From CAYWFU01 sp964457585 (GTDB lineage Bacteria > JACRDZ01), in contig CAYWFU010000081.1 of the NCBI GenBank assembly GCA_964457585.1, forward strand, positions 1 to 14,306: a DNA stretch of 14,306 bases, in the 5' to 3' direction. Position numbers and translations under genes: made by a program. The notes below the pieces were generated by a model. It did no database searches and was not told where the DNA came from. It worked only from the letters and a program-made list of their open reading frames with translations. Shown here piece by piece: positions 7,367-14,282 of this stretch (positions are counted from its first letter, which is position 1; every line of letters starts with the position of its first letter).

Positions 7367-9688
7367 TTATACAATCAAAGTATTAATAATTTCTAAAAGA
7401 TTTTGCTGATTAAATTCAGATTTTTTAATATACGCATTTGCTCCTGCACTTATTCCCTTTTTCTTATCTTCCTCACTTACAAGGCTGGATACTATTATTA
7501 CAGGAATTTTATTATAATTTTTTTCTGATTTTATCTTTTTAACAAGTGCAAATCCATCCATTTCAGGCATTTGAATATCAGTAATCACTAAACCAAAATT
7601 CAATTTACCCATCTGCTCTAAAGCATCTTTCCCGTTTTTTGCCGTTGCTACCCTGTAACCGGCAGACTCGAGAATACTTTTTTGCAGTTGACGAATAGTC
7701 ATCTGATCGTCAACTACTAAAACATAGGGAGCTTCATCTCTAACAGCATTATCTGTTTTTTCTATTATAGTTTTAATCTCTTTCTCTCTAGCTTTAATCA
7801 TTAGCTCGAATGGGCTTAAAATTAAAACGAGTTCTCCGCTTCCTAAAATAGTTGCGCCGATAACAGTACTGATATCCTGTAATTTATCTTCAATATTTTT
7901 TACTACTACTTCATGCTCATCAACAAGATCATTAACAACAAATCCAATTTTATTTTGTTCACTTCCGAGAATAACAACTGAAAGAATTTTTTGTTTTTCT
8001 TCTTTTCGTCTCTTCTTTCTTATATCAAGTACAACATCCATCCATGCCAGAGGAATAATATGATCGTGAACGGAAATTGCTTCTCTTCCCTCAATAGTAT
8101 GAATGTCTTCATATTTTATATTTATTGCTTCATACACATTTAAAGAAGGGATTCCCATAAGTTGTCCTTTAACTTTTACAATCAAAACATTGGTGGTTGC
8201 CAGAGAAAGAGGAATAAGAATTATAATATTTGTACCACTACCACTTTCAGATTCAACATTGATTGAACCATTCAAGGCCTTTATATTGCGCTGCACAATG
8301 TCCATTCCTACTCCACGTCCTGAAAGCGAAGTAATAATATCTTTTGTACTAAACCCCGGTTTAAATATTAAATTTACTAAATCTTTTTTACTCAGAGATC
8401 CAATATCTCTCTCGTTGTAAATTTTTTTTTCTACTGCTTTCTTTTTTATTTTTTCTATATCTATCCCATTGCCATCATCGGAAATTTCAATTTTTAATTG
8501 ATTCCCCTGATATGATACAGCTAATTTAACATTACTTAATCGAGGTTTTCCCTTTTTAATCCTCTCGTCCGGTGTCTCTACTCCATGATCAATCGAATTC
8601 CTTAAAATGTGAATTAGCGGATCACGTAAATTCTCCATAATTTTTTTATCAACTTCGGTCTCTTCACCTTCTATAATTAAATTGATTTCTTTATTAAACT
8701 GATTAGCAAGATCTCTAACCATCCTTGGAAAAGTTGAAAGTAAAACAGAACTAGGCAACATTCTTGTTTCCATGATTTTATTCTGGTAATCACTAATAAT
8801 AGTATTATGATGAGATATTGTTCTGGAATGATTGCTAAACAAATTATCAAATTGTTCTTTAAGATTAAAAATACTCTGGACATTCTTATTTAACCGCAAT
8901 CCTAAATCACTTATTTTTGGATTATTTATTAAGTGAGATATATTCCGCCATTCTAATGAAAACCTGTGCCATTCTTGAATTTCGCGATAAAATGAATCCT
9001 GTATCACTTCTAAATCTTTAACCTCTTTATTCATACAAATTTTGTCGATTGCCATTTCACTAGCTAAATTCAAAAGATAATCCAATTTTTCTGTTTTTAC
9101 TCTAATCGACTCCTGGCTGCCGGTGGCGGAATGCGCTGGACTTGCAGGAATAGCAACAGATTCGGTTTTTTGGTCAGCTATGGGTGCTTGCTTTATTTCT
9201 TCTTTTTGTGATTCCTCTAACTTGATTTCGGGTTTTTTTTCAAGATTCTCCGTGGAAGCTTTAGAAGGCTTTTCTATAAACTCCTCTTTTTTAATTTCTA
9301 ACGGTTCTCCATTTGCAATTTTATCTAATTGGAGTATTATTCCTGATATATCATATTCCACTATTTGTTGATTAATCGCAGCTTTTAAAAGAAAATCAAT
9401 AGCATCAACACCTTTAAAAATGACATTGATCATAGCAGGGGAAAAGACAACTTTTTCTTCATTAATAAGTTTTACAATATCTTCCAGTCTATGTGATAGT
9501 TTTTCAATATTTTCAAAACCCATAACTTTGGAAAGCCCCTTCAAATTGTGAAGGGCACGCATAACATCTATCCAGCATTCCTTTTGTGCATGATTTTTTT
9601 CCAAAGACAAAAGATTTGTATTCAGGCTTTGAATTAATTCAAGACTATCTTCTTTTAATGCTTCTAAAATAACATCTTGATCTGACAT
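7367..9688 (-). CDS. cheA: CheA-receiver hybrid histidine kinase (WspE-like)
   Basis: The 773-residue protein is a chemotaxis-type histidine kinase with a fused receiver. The HPt domain (1-110) has phospho-acceptor H47 in ALHNLKG. A flexible, charged and Ala/Pro-rich linker (about 130-195) replaces an obvious P2 CheY-binding domain. A long dimerisation region (about 196-338) ends with METRMLPSSVLLSTFPRMVR. The ATPase domain has the N box around N364 (HILRNSIDHGVE), G1 at 404-408 (DDGNG) and G2 at 456-463 (SGRGVGMD). The CheW-like P5 domain (about 505-640) docks to receptor and CheW. The C-terminal receiver (about 654-773) has D660/D661 and phospho-acceptor D704 in VITDIQMPEMDG. CheA with a receiver and without P2 is typical of alternative chemosensory systems such as Wsp. 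AGGAA lies 7 nt before the ATG, preceded by a heptamer repeat. It sits between the receptor gene and cheB. Confidence 0.96.
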   Translation of the reverse strand: MSDQDVILEALKEDSLELIQSLNTNLLSLEKNHAQKECWIDVMRALHNLKGLSKVMGFENIEKLSHRLEDIVKLINEEKVVFSPAMINVIFKGVDAIDFLLKAAINQQIVEYDISGIILQLDKIANGEPLEIKKEEFIEKPSKASTENLEKKPEIKLEESQKEEIKQAPIADQKTESVAIPASPAHSATGSQESIRVKTEKLDYLLNLASEMAIDKICMNKEVKDLEVIQDSFYREIQEWHRFSLEWRNISHLINNPKISDLGLRLNKNVQSIFNLKEQFDNLFSNHSRTISHHNTIISDYQNKIMETRMLPSSVLLSTFPRMVRDLANQFNKEINLIIEGEETEVDKKIMENLRDPLIHILRNSIDHGVETPDERIKKGKPRLSNVKLAVSYQGNQLKIEISDDGNGIDIEKIKKKAVEKKIYNERDIGSLSKKDLVNLIFKPGFSTKDIITSLSGRGVGMDIVQRNIKALNGSINVESESGSGTNIIILIPLSLATTNVLIVKVKGQLMGIPSLNVYEAINIKYEDIHTIEGREAISVHDHIIPLAWMDVVLDIRKKRRKEEKQKILSVVILGSEQNKIGFVVNDLVDEHEVVVKNIEDKLQDISTVIGATILGSGELVLILSPFELMIKAREKEIKTIIEKTDNAVRDEAPYVLVVDDQMTIRQLQKSILESAGYRVATAKNGKDALEQMGKLNFGLVITDIQMPEMDGFALVKKIKSEKNYNKIPVIIVSSLVSEEDKKKGISAGANAYIKKSEFNQQNLLEIINTLIV

Positions 9689-9703
9689 ATATATTTCCTA
9701 TAA

Positions 9704-9731
9704 GCCCTCAGCCTTCAGCCTTTCGCCTTTA
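9704..9731. repeat. Degenerate heptamer tandem repeat (consensus GCCTTCA, four copies) ahead of cheA
   Basis: Four consecutive 7-bp units at 9704, 9711, 9718 and 9725 each begin GCC and differ at one to three positions. The last unit contains the receptor gene's stop codon. On the transcribed minus strand each unit presents AAGG or GAGG, so the repeat places several Shine-Dalgarno-like words upstream of the actual cheA ribosome site. Confidence 0.7.
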
Positions 9732-11339
9732 ACTTTTAGTCTTAAACTGGTTAATAGCAATTTTCAGCTCTTCGGCTAATTTATTAAGTTCACTTGCCGC
9801 AGAAGTTCCTTCTTTTGCCCCACCGGCTAGTTGTCTTGTTACATCTGAAATTTCTTTCATAGAAACATAAACTTGTTCATTGGCACTTTTTTGTTGTTGT
9901 ATGGAACTGCTAATTTGTTTTGCTTCAGACGTGGTCTGTTCAGCAATTTCAAGAATTTCCTTTAACCCCTCTCCGGCTTTTTTTGCAAGAATTACTCCGT
10001 CTTCTATTTTTTTCATGCTTTGTTCAGTAGCCATTACCGAAGCATTGGATGCGCCCTGTATTTCATTAACAATATTTTTTATTTTGGTTGTTGATTTAAC
10101 AACATTTTCAGCCAGCAGTCTTATTTCCACAGCAACAACAGCAAAACCCTTGCCATACTCTCCAGCTTTAGCAGCTTCAATAGCAGCATTAAGAGACAAA
10201 AGTTTAGTCTGATTTGCAATATCATCAATAATATCAATTACTTCACCTATTTCCTGAGAACGTTCTCCAAGAACAACTATTTTCTCTGCGGTTTGCTGGG
10301 CTTTATTCCTTATATCTTCCATTCCTTTAATAGTATCCTCAACTGCAGTGTAACCTGCTTCTGCCCGGTGAAAAGTCTGTTCTGAAATTTTAACTACTGA
10401 ATCAGAATTTTCGGCAATCTGACTTGCAGTATTGGACAATTCTTCTATTGTAGCAGTAATTTCACTAACTGCAGCAGCTTGTTGTGTAGCACCACTTGCT
10501 TGCTGCTGTGAAGAAGCTAAGAATTCTGCCGAAGCAGAACCTATCCTGAGTCCGGCACTTTGAATCTGCTGAACCAAATTTTTTAATCTCTCCACCATAT
10601 AATTAAAAAGATCAGATAATTGTCCGATTTCATCATTTGAATCCTTTTTTATTTGACTGGTCAAATCACCCTGCGTTGCAATTAAATTGGAAGCTTTTGA
10701 AATTGTTGATATTGGGTCAATAATAAATTTATTAATAAGATAGTAAAGAATAATAATAACAGCAGCAAAACACACAATAAAAATAAGTACCAGGACTTTT
10801 TGCCGCACTTTAATAGCTTTATTGCTTTCTTCCAGAGAAAACGTAATTGATAATGCAGCAGCTATATCATCGGCTTTTCCTTCATGGCACTTCAAACAGG
10901 ATTCATTAAATTTAATAGGTGAAATTTCTTTGAAATATTGAATTCCGTTTTCCTCTTCGGTTCTTTTAATTATCAGTCCTTTCAAGGCTTGCATTTCTTC
11001 ATTATTTACCGGTTTTTCATCATCACCTGCTCCATACTGTTTTGCAACTCCAGCAGACTTAATCAGCTTTAAATTAGAGATTCCTTTCATTAAACTTATT
11101 CTATCCATAAAACTTTTTGTATTTGACTGACCTGAAGTCATAATTTTATATGTACCTTCAAGAATTATGTCATTAACCAGTTTAATTTTTTCCTCTACTT
11201 GATTGTTAAATTGTTTTATTTCCGAAGAAACAATATAAAACATGATCAAGCTTCCGCCTAATAAAAGAATAGGACCTATAGTCAATATAAATTTAAAACT
11301 TATCTTTGAATATTTTTTATCTAAAACATTTTTATCCAT
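9729..11339 (-). CDS. Methyl-accepting chemoreceptor with periplasmic CxxCH (haem c-type) sensor domain
   Basis: The 536-residue protein has two membrane segments (about 17-36 and 182-202) flanking a periplasmic domain of about 145 residues. That domain carries CLKCH at 148-152, the covalent haem c attachment motif, near its C-terminal end after QYFKEISPIKFNES. This arrangement resembles Tll0287/DUF3365-type sensor domains and the haem-containing receptors known in Geobacter. A HAMP domain (about 203-255, with IDPIS) and a cytoplasmic signalling domain follow. The hairpin tip (374-411) reads IANQTKLLSLNAAIEAAKAG then EYGKGFAVVAVEIRLLAE, close to the consensus that binds CheA and CheW. CheR and CheB should modify glutamates such as those in SEITATIEELSNTA. 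AGGAGG stands 10 nt before the ATG. Likely signals are redox state, oxygen or nitric oxide, but that is inference. It is the only receptor in the window and would be the input of this operon. Confidence 0.93.
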   Translation of the reverse strand: MDKNVLDKKYSKISFKFILTIGPILLLGGSLIMFYIVSSEIKQFNNQVEEKIKLVNDIILEGTYKIMTSGQSNTKSFMDRISLMKGISNLKLIKSAGVAKQYGAGDDEKPVNNEEMQALKGLIIKRTEEENGIQYFKEISPIKFNESCLKCHEGKADDIAAALSITFSLEESNKAIKVRQKVLVLIFIVCFAAVIIILYYLINKFIIDPISTISKASNLIATQGDLTSQIKKDSNDEIGQLSDLFNYMVERLKNLVQQIQSAGLRIGSASAEFLASSQQQASGATQQAAAVSEITATIEELSNTASQIAENSDSVVKISEQTFHRAEAGYTAVEDTIKGMEDIRNKAQQTAEKIVVLGERSQEIGEVIDIIDDIANQTKLLSLNAAIEAAKAGEYGKGFAVVAVEIRLLAENVVKSTTKIKNIVNEIQGASNASVMATEQSMKKIEDGVILAKKAGEGLKEILEIAEQTTSEAKQISSSIQQQKSANEQVYVSMKEISDVTRQLAGGAKEGTSAASELNKLAEELKIAINQFKTKS

Positions 11340-11380
11340 AATCTAAAATCCTCCTATATAATTTTAAAGCTTATATTTTT

Positions 11381-11842
11381 TCAAAAGAGAACTTCTTTTA
11401 CTATTTTTTTTTCTTCTTCATTTAAAACAATATCAGTATCAAGCAGCAAAATAATATCATCTTTATACTTCATAATTGCCCAGAAATAATCAGCATATGA
11501 TCTTAATTTAATAAAATCATGAATTCGACCTAAAGCTAATAATGGGACTTTAACTACTGCTTCCGATGAATCAATTAAAAATCCCAGGTAATCGCTGCCC
11601 ATATTAATAATTATTATTTGTCCCGGAATTACATTGGGAGTAATACCCCACTTTTTTGCCAATGAAATTACAGGAACTTTTTTCTTTTGAAAATCAATTG
11701 TTCCTTCAAGAAAATTATATTTTTCTTCTAATGGAAAAATCTTAGGAACATTTATTATCTCTACAACATCATCGCCATCTATTCCGATAAGATATTGTTT
11801 TACTCTAAATATCAAAATTTCTATTTCTTTTGCATACATCAT
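11381..11842 (-). CDS. Divergent CheW-domain coupling protein (second CheW)
   Basis: The 153-residue protein has a CheW-like pattern: ILIFRVKQYLIGIDGDDVVEI at the start, a middle FLEGTIDFQKKKVPVISLAK, and a late IILLLDTDIVL. The usual signature GVINLRG..LPVIDL is replaced by GTIDFQKKKVPVISL, so the conserved NLRG turn is lost. CheW proteins bridge receptor and CheA P5. Wsp operons encode two, WspB and WspD, and this is probably the second. It has no N-terminal extension, unlike the CheW upstream. Two adjacent ATGs (11840-11842 and 11837-11839) are both possible starts; GAGA upstream is a weak ribosome site. It precedes the receptor gene by 41 nt. Family assignment is good; whether it binds both partners normally is unknown. 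Confidence 0.85.
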   Translation of the reverse strand: MMYAKEIEILIFRVKQYLIGIDGDDVVEIINVPKIFPLEEKYNFLEGTIDFQKKKVPVISLAKKWGITPNVIPGQIIIINMGSDYLGFLIDSSEAVVKVPLLALGRIHDFIKLRSYADYFWAIMKYKDDIILLLDTDIVLNEEEKKIVKEVLF

Positions 11843-11939
11843 ATTTTTTCTCTATATCTTAGAAAGAAATATTTTGCTCAAGTTGACTGACTTTTTATAA
11901 CATAAAATTAAATATTAAATATAAAAATCAAAATTAATG

Positions 11940-12041
11940 TGTCACTTCGTGACATTATCTGAAAGTGCCAATGAATTGGCACAATATAAATAATAAATAT
12001 TCCTATCAGAGACAGAAGATACACTGTGGCTCTGCCACAGG
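11940..12041. repeat. Hairpin module set A
   Basis: Three near-perfect hairpins sit within 100 bases. These are 11940-11954 (TGTCAC-TTC-GTGACA), 11965-11982 (GTGCCAAT-GA-ATTGGCAC) and 12024-12040 (CTGTGGC-TCT-GCCACAG). The connector between the second and third (about 11994-12021, core TTCCTATCAGAGAC) recurs in inverted orientation, with two or three differences, at about 12788-12816. Part of the GTGCC hairpin and its flank (TTATCTG-AAGTGCC) also recurs in set B. Confidence 0.75.
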
Positions 12042-12093
12042 GTTCTTCATTATGTTTTTAAATCAATAAATGTCCGCAGGATACTACAATTTT

Positions 12094-12121
12094 GCATTTT
12101 AAATTTTGAATTTTGAATTTA
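12094..12121. repeat. Degenerate AT-rich heptamer repeat (GAATTTT type, four copies)
   Basis: Units at 12094, 12101, 12108 and 12115 follow a 7-bp period (GCATTTT, AAATTTT, GAATTTT, GAATTTA). It is low complexity, so taken alone this is weak. It matches the period of the repeats at 9704 and 14283. Confidence 0.5.
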
Positions 12122-12162
12122 TCACCACAAAAACTCAGTCAACTTGAGTATTTTAGGTGTTG

Positions 12163-12714
12163 CTATTTATTTTTATTTAGCACTGTCTCTTTAATTATAT
12201 TCTCAAGATTAATTACAGCTAGAAAACGGTCATCTACTTTTATTTCTCCGTAAATATATTGGGACTTAATTCTATCAAGTGTGTTAAGAGGTAAATCAAG
12301 TTTTGATATGGGAATTTCCAGAACTTCAGTGACTCCATCTACAACCAAGCCAATCTTGACATTTAAAATTTTAACAATCAAAATTCTGGTCTCTTTACTA
12401 AAAGGTGAAATGGATATACTAAAAAGTTTTCTTAGATCAATAACAGGAAGAATTTCACCTCGAAGATTTATTACTCCTAAAATATATTCAGGCACTTGAG
12501 GTAAAGGAACAATAGTAACTAATTTTATTATTTCCGCAACATTTTCTATTTTTATTCCATACCATTCGTTATTGAGATATAATATGACGAGAGATACGTT
12601 TTCCTCATCTGCTGATTTTTTTTCGTCCTGTTTTTGTTTTTCAATTTCTTCCAGCAGTTCTTCTTTTTTAGAAATTTTATTTATTTCTCCACTATTATTT
12701 TCCACTTGCGACAT
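12163..12714 (-). CDS. cheW: CheW coupling protein with charged N-terminal extension
   Basis: CheW is a cytoplasmic scaffold that links chemoreceptors to the CheA P5 domain. This 183-residue protein carries the family signature GVINLRGEILPVIDLRK near residues 83-99, preceded by VILYLNNEWYGIKIENVAEI and followed by ILIVKILNVKIGLVVDGVTEV. The first 40 residues (MSQVENNSGEINKISKKEEL and onward) are highly charged, probably disordered, and absent from minimal CheW proteins. AAGGGG lies 5 nt before the ATG at 12712-12714. It is the first gene of the chemosensory operon, about 310 nt downstream of the promoter at 13026-13054, and its leader contains hairpin repeats. It is the more canonical of the two CheW proteins here. 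Confidence 0.95.
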   Translation of the reverse strand: MSQVENNSGEINKISKKEELLEEIEKQKQDEKKSADEENVSLVILYLNNEWYGIKIENVAEIIKLVTIVPLPQVPEYILGVINLRGEILPVIDLRKLFSISISPFSKETRILIVKILNVKIGLVVDGVTEVLEIPISKLDLPLNTLDRIKSQYIYGEIKVDDRFLAVINLENIIKETVLNKNK

Positions 12715-12766
12715 TGTTTCCCCTTAACCGAAAAATCGCAATTTATGCCCCCTCCGAGTATATAAA

Positions 12767-12936
12767 ACCTCGTAACAAGCTGCGAGGTATCTTTTGTCTC
12801 TGATAGGAATTATTTATCTGGAAGTGCCAAAGGCACTAATTATAATAATTATTTACCTTTCAGAGACTTTATTTATATTTGTGCCAATTCATCCCTGCAA
12901 TAAACTGCAGGGTATTCCTGGCACTTCCAGATAAAA
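12767..12936. repeat. Hairpin module set B (nested palindromic repeats in the cheW leader)
   Basis: Four palindromic units are visible. The hairpin 12767-12788 has stem ACCTCG/CGAGGT. The hairpin 12823-12837 is AGTGCC-AAA-GGCACT. The hairpin 12893-12912 is CCCTGCA-ATAAAC-TGCAGGG. An outer stem, GTGCCA 12881-12886 with TGGCAC 12919-12924, encloses the last one. The whole block 12813-12936 is bounded by perfect 16-bp inverted repeats (TTTATCTGGAAGTGCC). GTCTCTGATAGG near 12796 and CCTTTCAGAGAC at 12857-12868 are another inverted pair. Several words are shared with set A at 11940-12041. Confidence 0.78.
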
Positions 12937-13025
12937 AGTCGATTTTATATAATATCGGCAAAAAAATCATATTACTAAAATAATATTTATGTATATGTAT
13001 AAGAAAATCAAAAACTGATAACTTA

Positions 13026-13054
13026 ATTTTAATCCTATAAAATAGGGCTGTCAA
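13026..13054 (-). promoter_or_regulatory. Probable sigma70-type promoter of the chemosensory operon
   Basis: On the minus strand TTGACA (13049-13054) is followed by a 17-nt spacer and TAAAAT (13026-13031), an almost ideal sigma70 promoter. It starts just after the deacetylase stop codon and points towards cheW, predicting a leader of about 305 nt. The spacer contains a palindrome, CCTAT-AAA-ATAGG on the plus strand (13034-13046), a possible operator. Confidence 0.72.
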
Positions 13055-13067
13055 GTAAGATAGTATA

Positions 13068-13904
13068 TTACAGCTCCGAAAAATTAATCAAATCCACATT
13101 GTATTGCTTTGACAAATCAGTTATATTAGTATTAATAAGACTAATATAATCAGTATATCTACCATGAGTTAATTCGCTTCTTTTTTCTAATAGAGGAGTT
13201 AATATACCAGGATGAACCATTAGCTCTACAGTTTCTTTTTTTATATTAGCGAAAATCCATTTAATATAATCCCGTGAAATCTGCCCCACTTGATCTGCAC
13301 CTAAAAGTTTTTCTGCACAATGTATTTTTCTGCTGATTATTTTTGCCCCAATCCATGATTCATCCAATATATTGAATTCAAAATCTTTTGGAACTATTTC
13401 CATGAGATTACCAATTGGATATCGCAATGCGTATATATTTTTTTCTTTTATTAAATTAATTACCGGCATTATAAGTACCGGATGAAGATGCAAATGATAA
13501 TATGAATCAACATGAGTCGGGGTCCCTAAAACTTTTTTAAATGTTTCTATCTGAGTGTTGAATTCTTCCAATATTACATTTATGAGATTTTCATCTTTTT
13601 CACCTAATTTTATTATCAATTCTTTTAATGTAAGAAATTTATTATCTTTGATAATACGTGTTATTGTCTCACCTTGAGGTGATTGATCTTTTATAAGATT
13701 AAGATGTATTCCAAGCCCGAATTCAAGATGATTTTTTTTAAATTTTACTATCTCTTGCAAACATTCGTTGTCCATATTAACCACAATACTTGCAGAAGTA
13801 ATTACGCCGCGCAAAAAGCAATCTATTATAGCTTTATTTATTCCGCTGGAAAGTCCAAAATCATCAGCATTAATAATAAGACGAGACTTTTTCGGGATAA
13901 ACAT
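13068..13904 (-). CDS. YdjC/ChbG/HpnK-family carbohydrate deacetylase
   Basis: The 278-residue protein belongs to the YdjC family of metal-dependent deacetylases acting on N-acetylated sugars such as diacetylchitobiose. Relatives called HpnK sit in hopanoid clusters. Family marks are LIINADDFGLSSGINKAI (residues 9-26, metal ligand and base among D14/D15), GLGIHLNL (H67), HVDSYYHLHLHP (131-142) and ELMVHPG. The usual DSHxHxH reads DSYYHLH here, so the first histidine of the motif is Tyr135, while H137, H139 and H141 remain. AAGGA lies 7 nt before the ATG, and a strong promoter stands about 110 nt upstream. The che promoter begins right after its stop, so it is probably a separate transcription unit. 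The substrate cannot be told from sequence; cell-envelope glycan or lipid sugar is a guess. Confidence 0.9.
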   Translation of the reverse strand: MFIPKKSRLIINADDFGLSSGINKAIIDCFLRGVITSASIVVNMDNECLQEIVKFKKNHLEFGLGIHLNLIKDQSPQGETITRIIKDNKFLTLKELIIKLGEKDENLINVILEEFNTQIETFKKVLGTPTHVDSYYHLHLHPVLIMPVINLIKEKNIYALRYPIGNLMEIVPKDFEFNILDESWIGAKIISRKIHCAEKLLGADQVGQISRDYIKWIFANIKKETVELMVHPGILTPLLEKRSELTHGRYTDYISLINTNITDLSKQYNVDLINFSEL

Positions 13905-14011
13905 GATTTTGTCCTTGCATCACCTGTTCCACAACTAATAGCTGAACACTTCCACATAATTTTTTAACACAATAGAAAACTAATTCTATGGTCTTTCTGT
14001 ACATGGATATA

Positions 14012-14040
14012 ATTATATAGAGAATTATAAAAATTATCAA
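14012..14040 (-). promoter_or_regulatory. Probable sigma70-type promoter of the deacetylase gene
   Basis: On the minus strand TTGATA (14035-14040), a 17-nt AT-rich spacer and a perfect TATAAT (14012-14017) form a strong sigma70-type promoter. The predicted start is about 100 nt upstream of the deacetylase ATG. Confidence 0.7.
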
Positions 14041-14250
14041 GCATACGAAATTTTTGTCATTATATAAAGTAGGTAATTGTTTGTAATATTGCGAGAGCTG
14101 ACTTAAGTTTTAGAAGATATGAAAGTAGACACATATGAAGCAATGGCAGCAGTAATGCAAGAATAGCATCTTTGTAGCTATACTCAGCGAGGTCATAAAT
14201 TCAGGTTTTTATCTCAACGCTTATAATTGTTATACCCCAATCATCCGTTG
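14041..14250. other. Non-coding stretch without recognisable gene
   Basis: Together with the leader and promoter, about 400 nt at the right edge carry no supported gene. A plus-strand stretch ending at 14166 reads LEDMKVDTYEAMAAVMQE before a stop, but is closed by a stop just upstream. It may be a decayed gene end or chance. I see no tRNA, rRNA or terminator. Confidence 0.5.
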
Positions 14251-14265
14251 GTCAATGGCATTGAC
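14251..14265. repeat. Perfect 7-bp palindrome (GTCAATG-G-CATTGAC)
   Basis: Inverted 7-mers are separated by a single base. The half-site CATTGAC occurs again at 14289-14295 inside the neighbouring heptamer repeat. It could be a regulator operator for genes beyond the window, or part of the repeat region. Confidence 0.5.
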
Positions 14266-14282
14266 ACTAAATATATTATTAA

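Larger units (their letters stand above)
11877..12148. repeat. 272-bp MITE-like element with 20-bp terminal inverted repeats between the two cheW genes
   Basis: The left arm 11877-11896 (CTCAAGTTGACTGACTTTTT) is the inverse of 12129-12148 with one mismatch. TATTTT occurs on both sides, at 11870-11875 (one base outside the left arm) and 12149-12154 (abutting the right arm), and might be a target-site duplication, although AT richness makes chance plausible. There is no reading frame for a transposase inside. The interior holds several hairpins and a heptamer repeat, annotated separately. It occupies nearly the whole 320-nt spacer between the cheW genes. A regulatory stem closing a long domain is an alternative reading. 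Confidence 0.6.

Noticed and set aside
11940..12936. CRISPR array
   Set aside because: The repeats are inverted and irregularly spaced, without regular unique spacers or cas genes.
13033..13047. Terminator of the deacetylase gene
   Set aside because: The stem is only five A/T-rich pairs with no U-run after it, and it sits inside the promoter spacer.
12869..13054. Small minus-strand reading frame of 61 codons
   Set aside because: It lies over hairpin repeats and the promoter, has no ribosome site and no recognisable protein features.
14101..14166. Plus-strand peptide end LEDMKVDTYEAMAAVMQE
   Set aside because: There is a stop codon right upstream and no start, so it is at most a gene remnant; too short to support.
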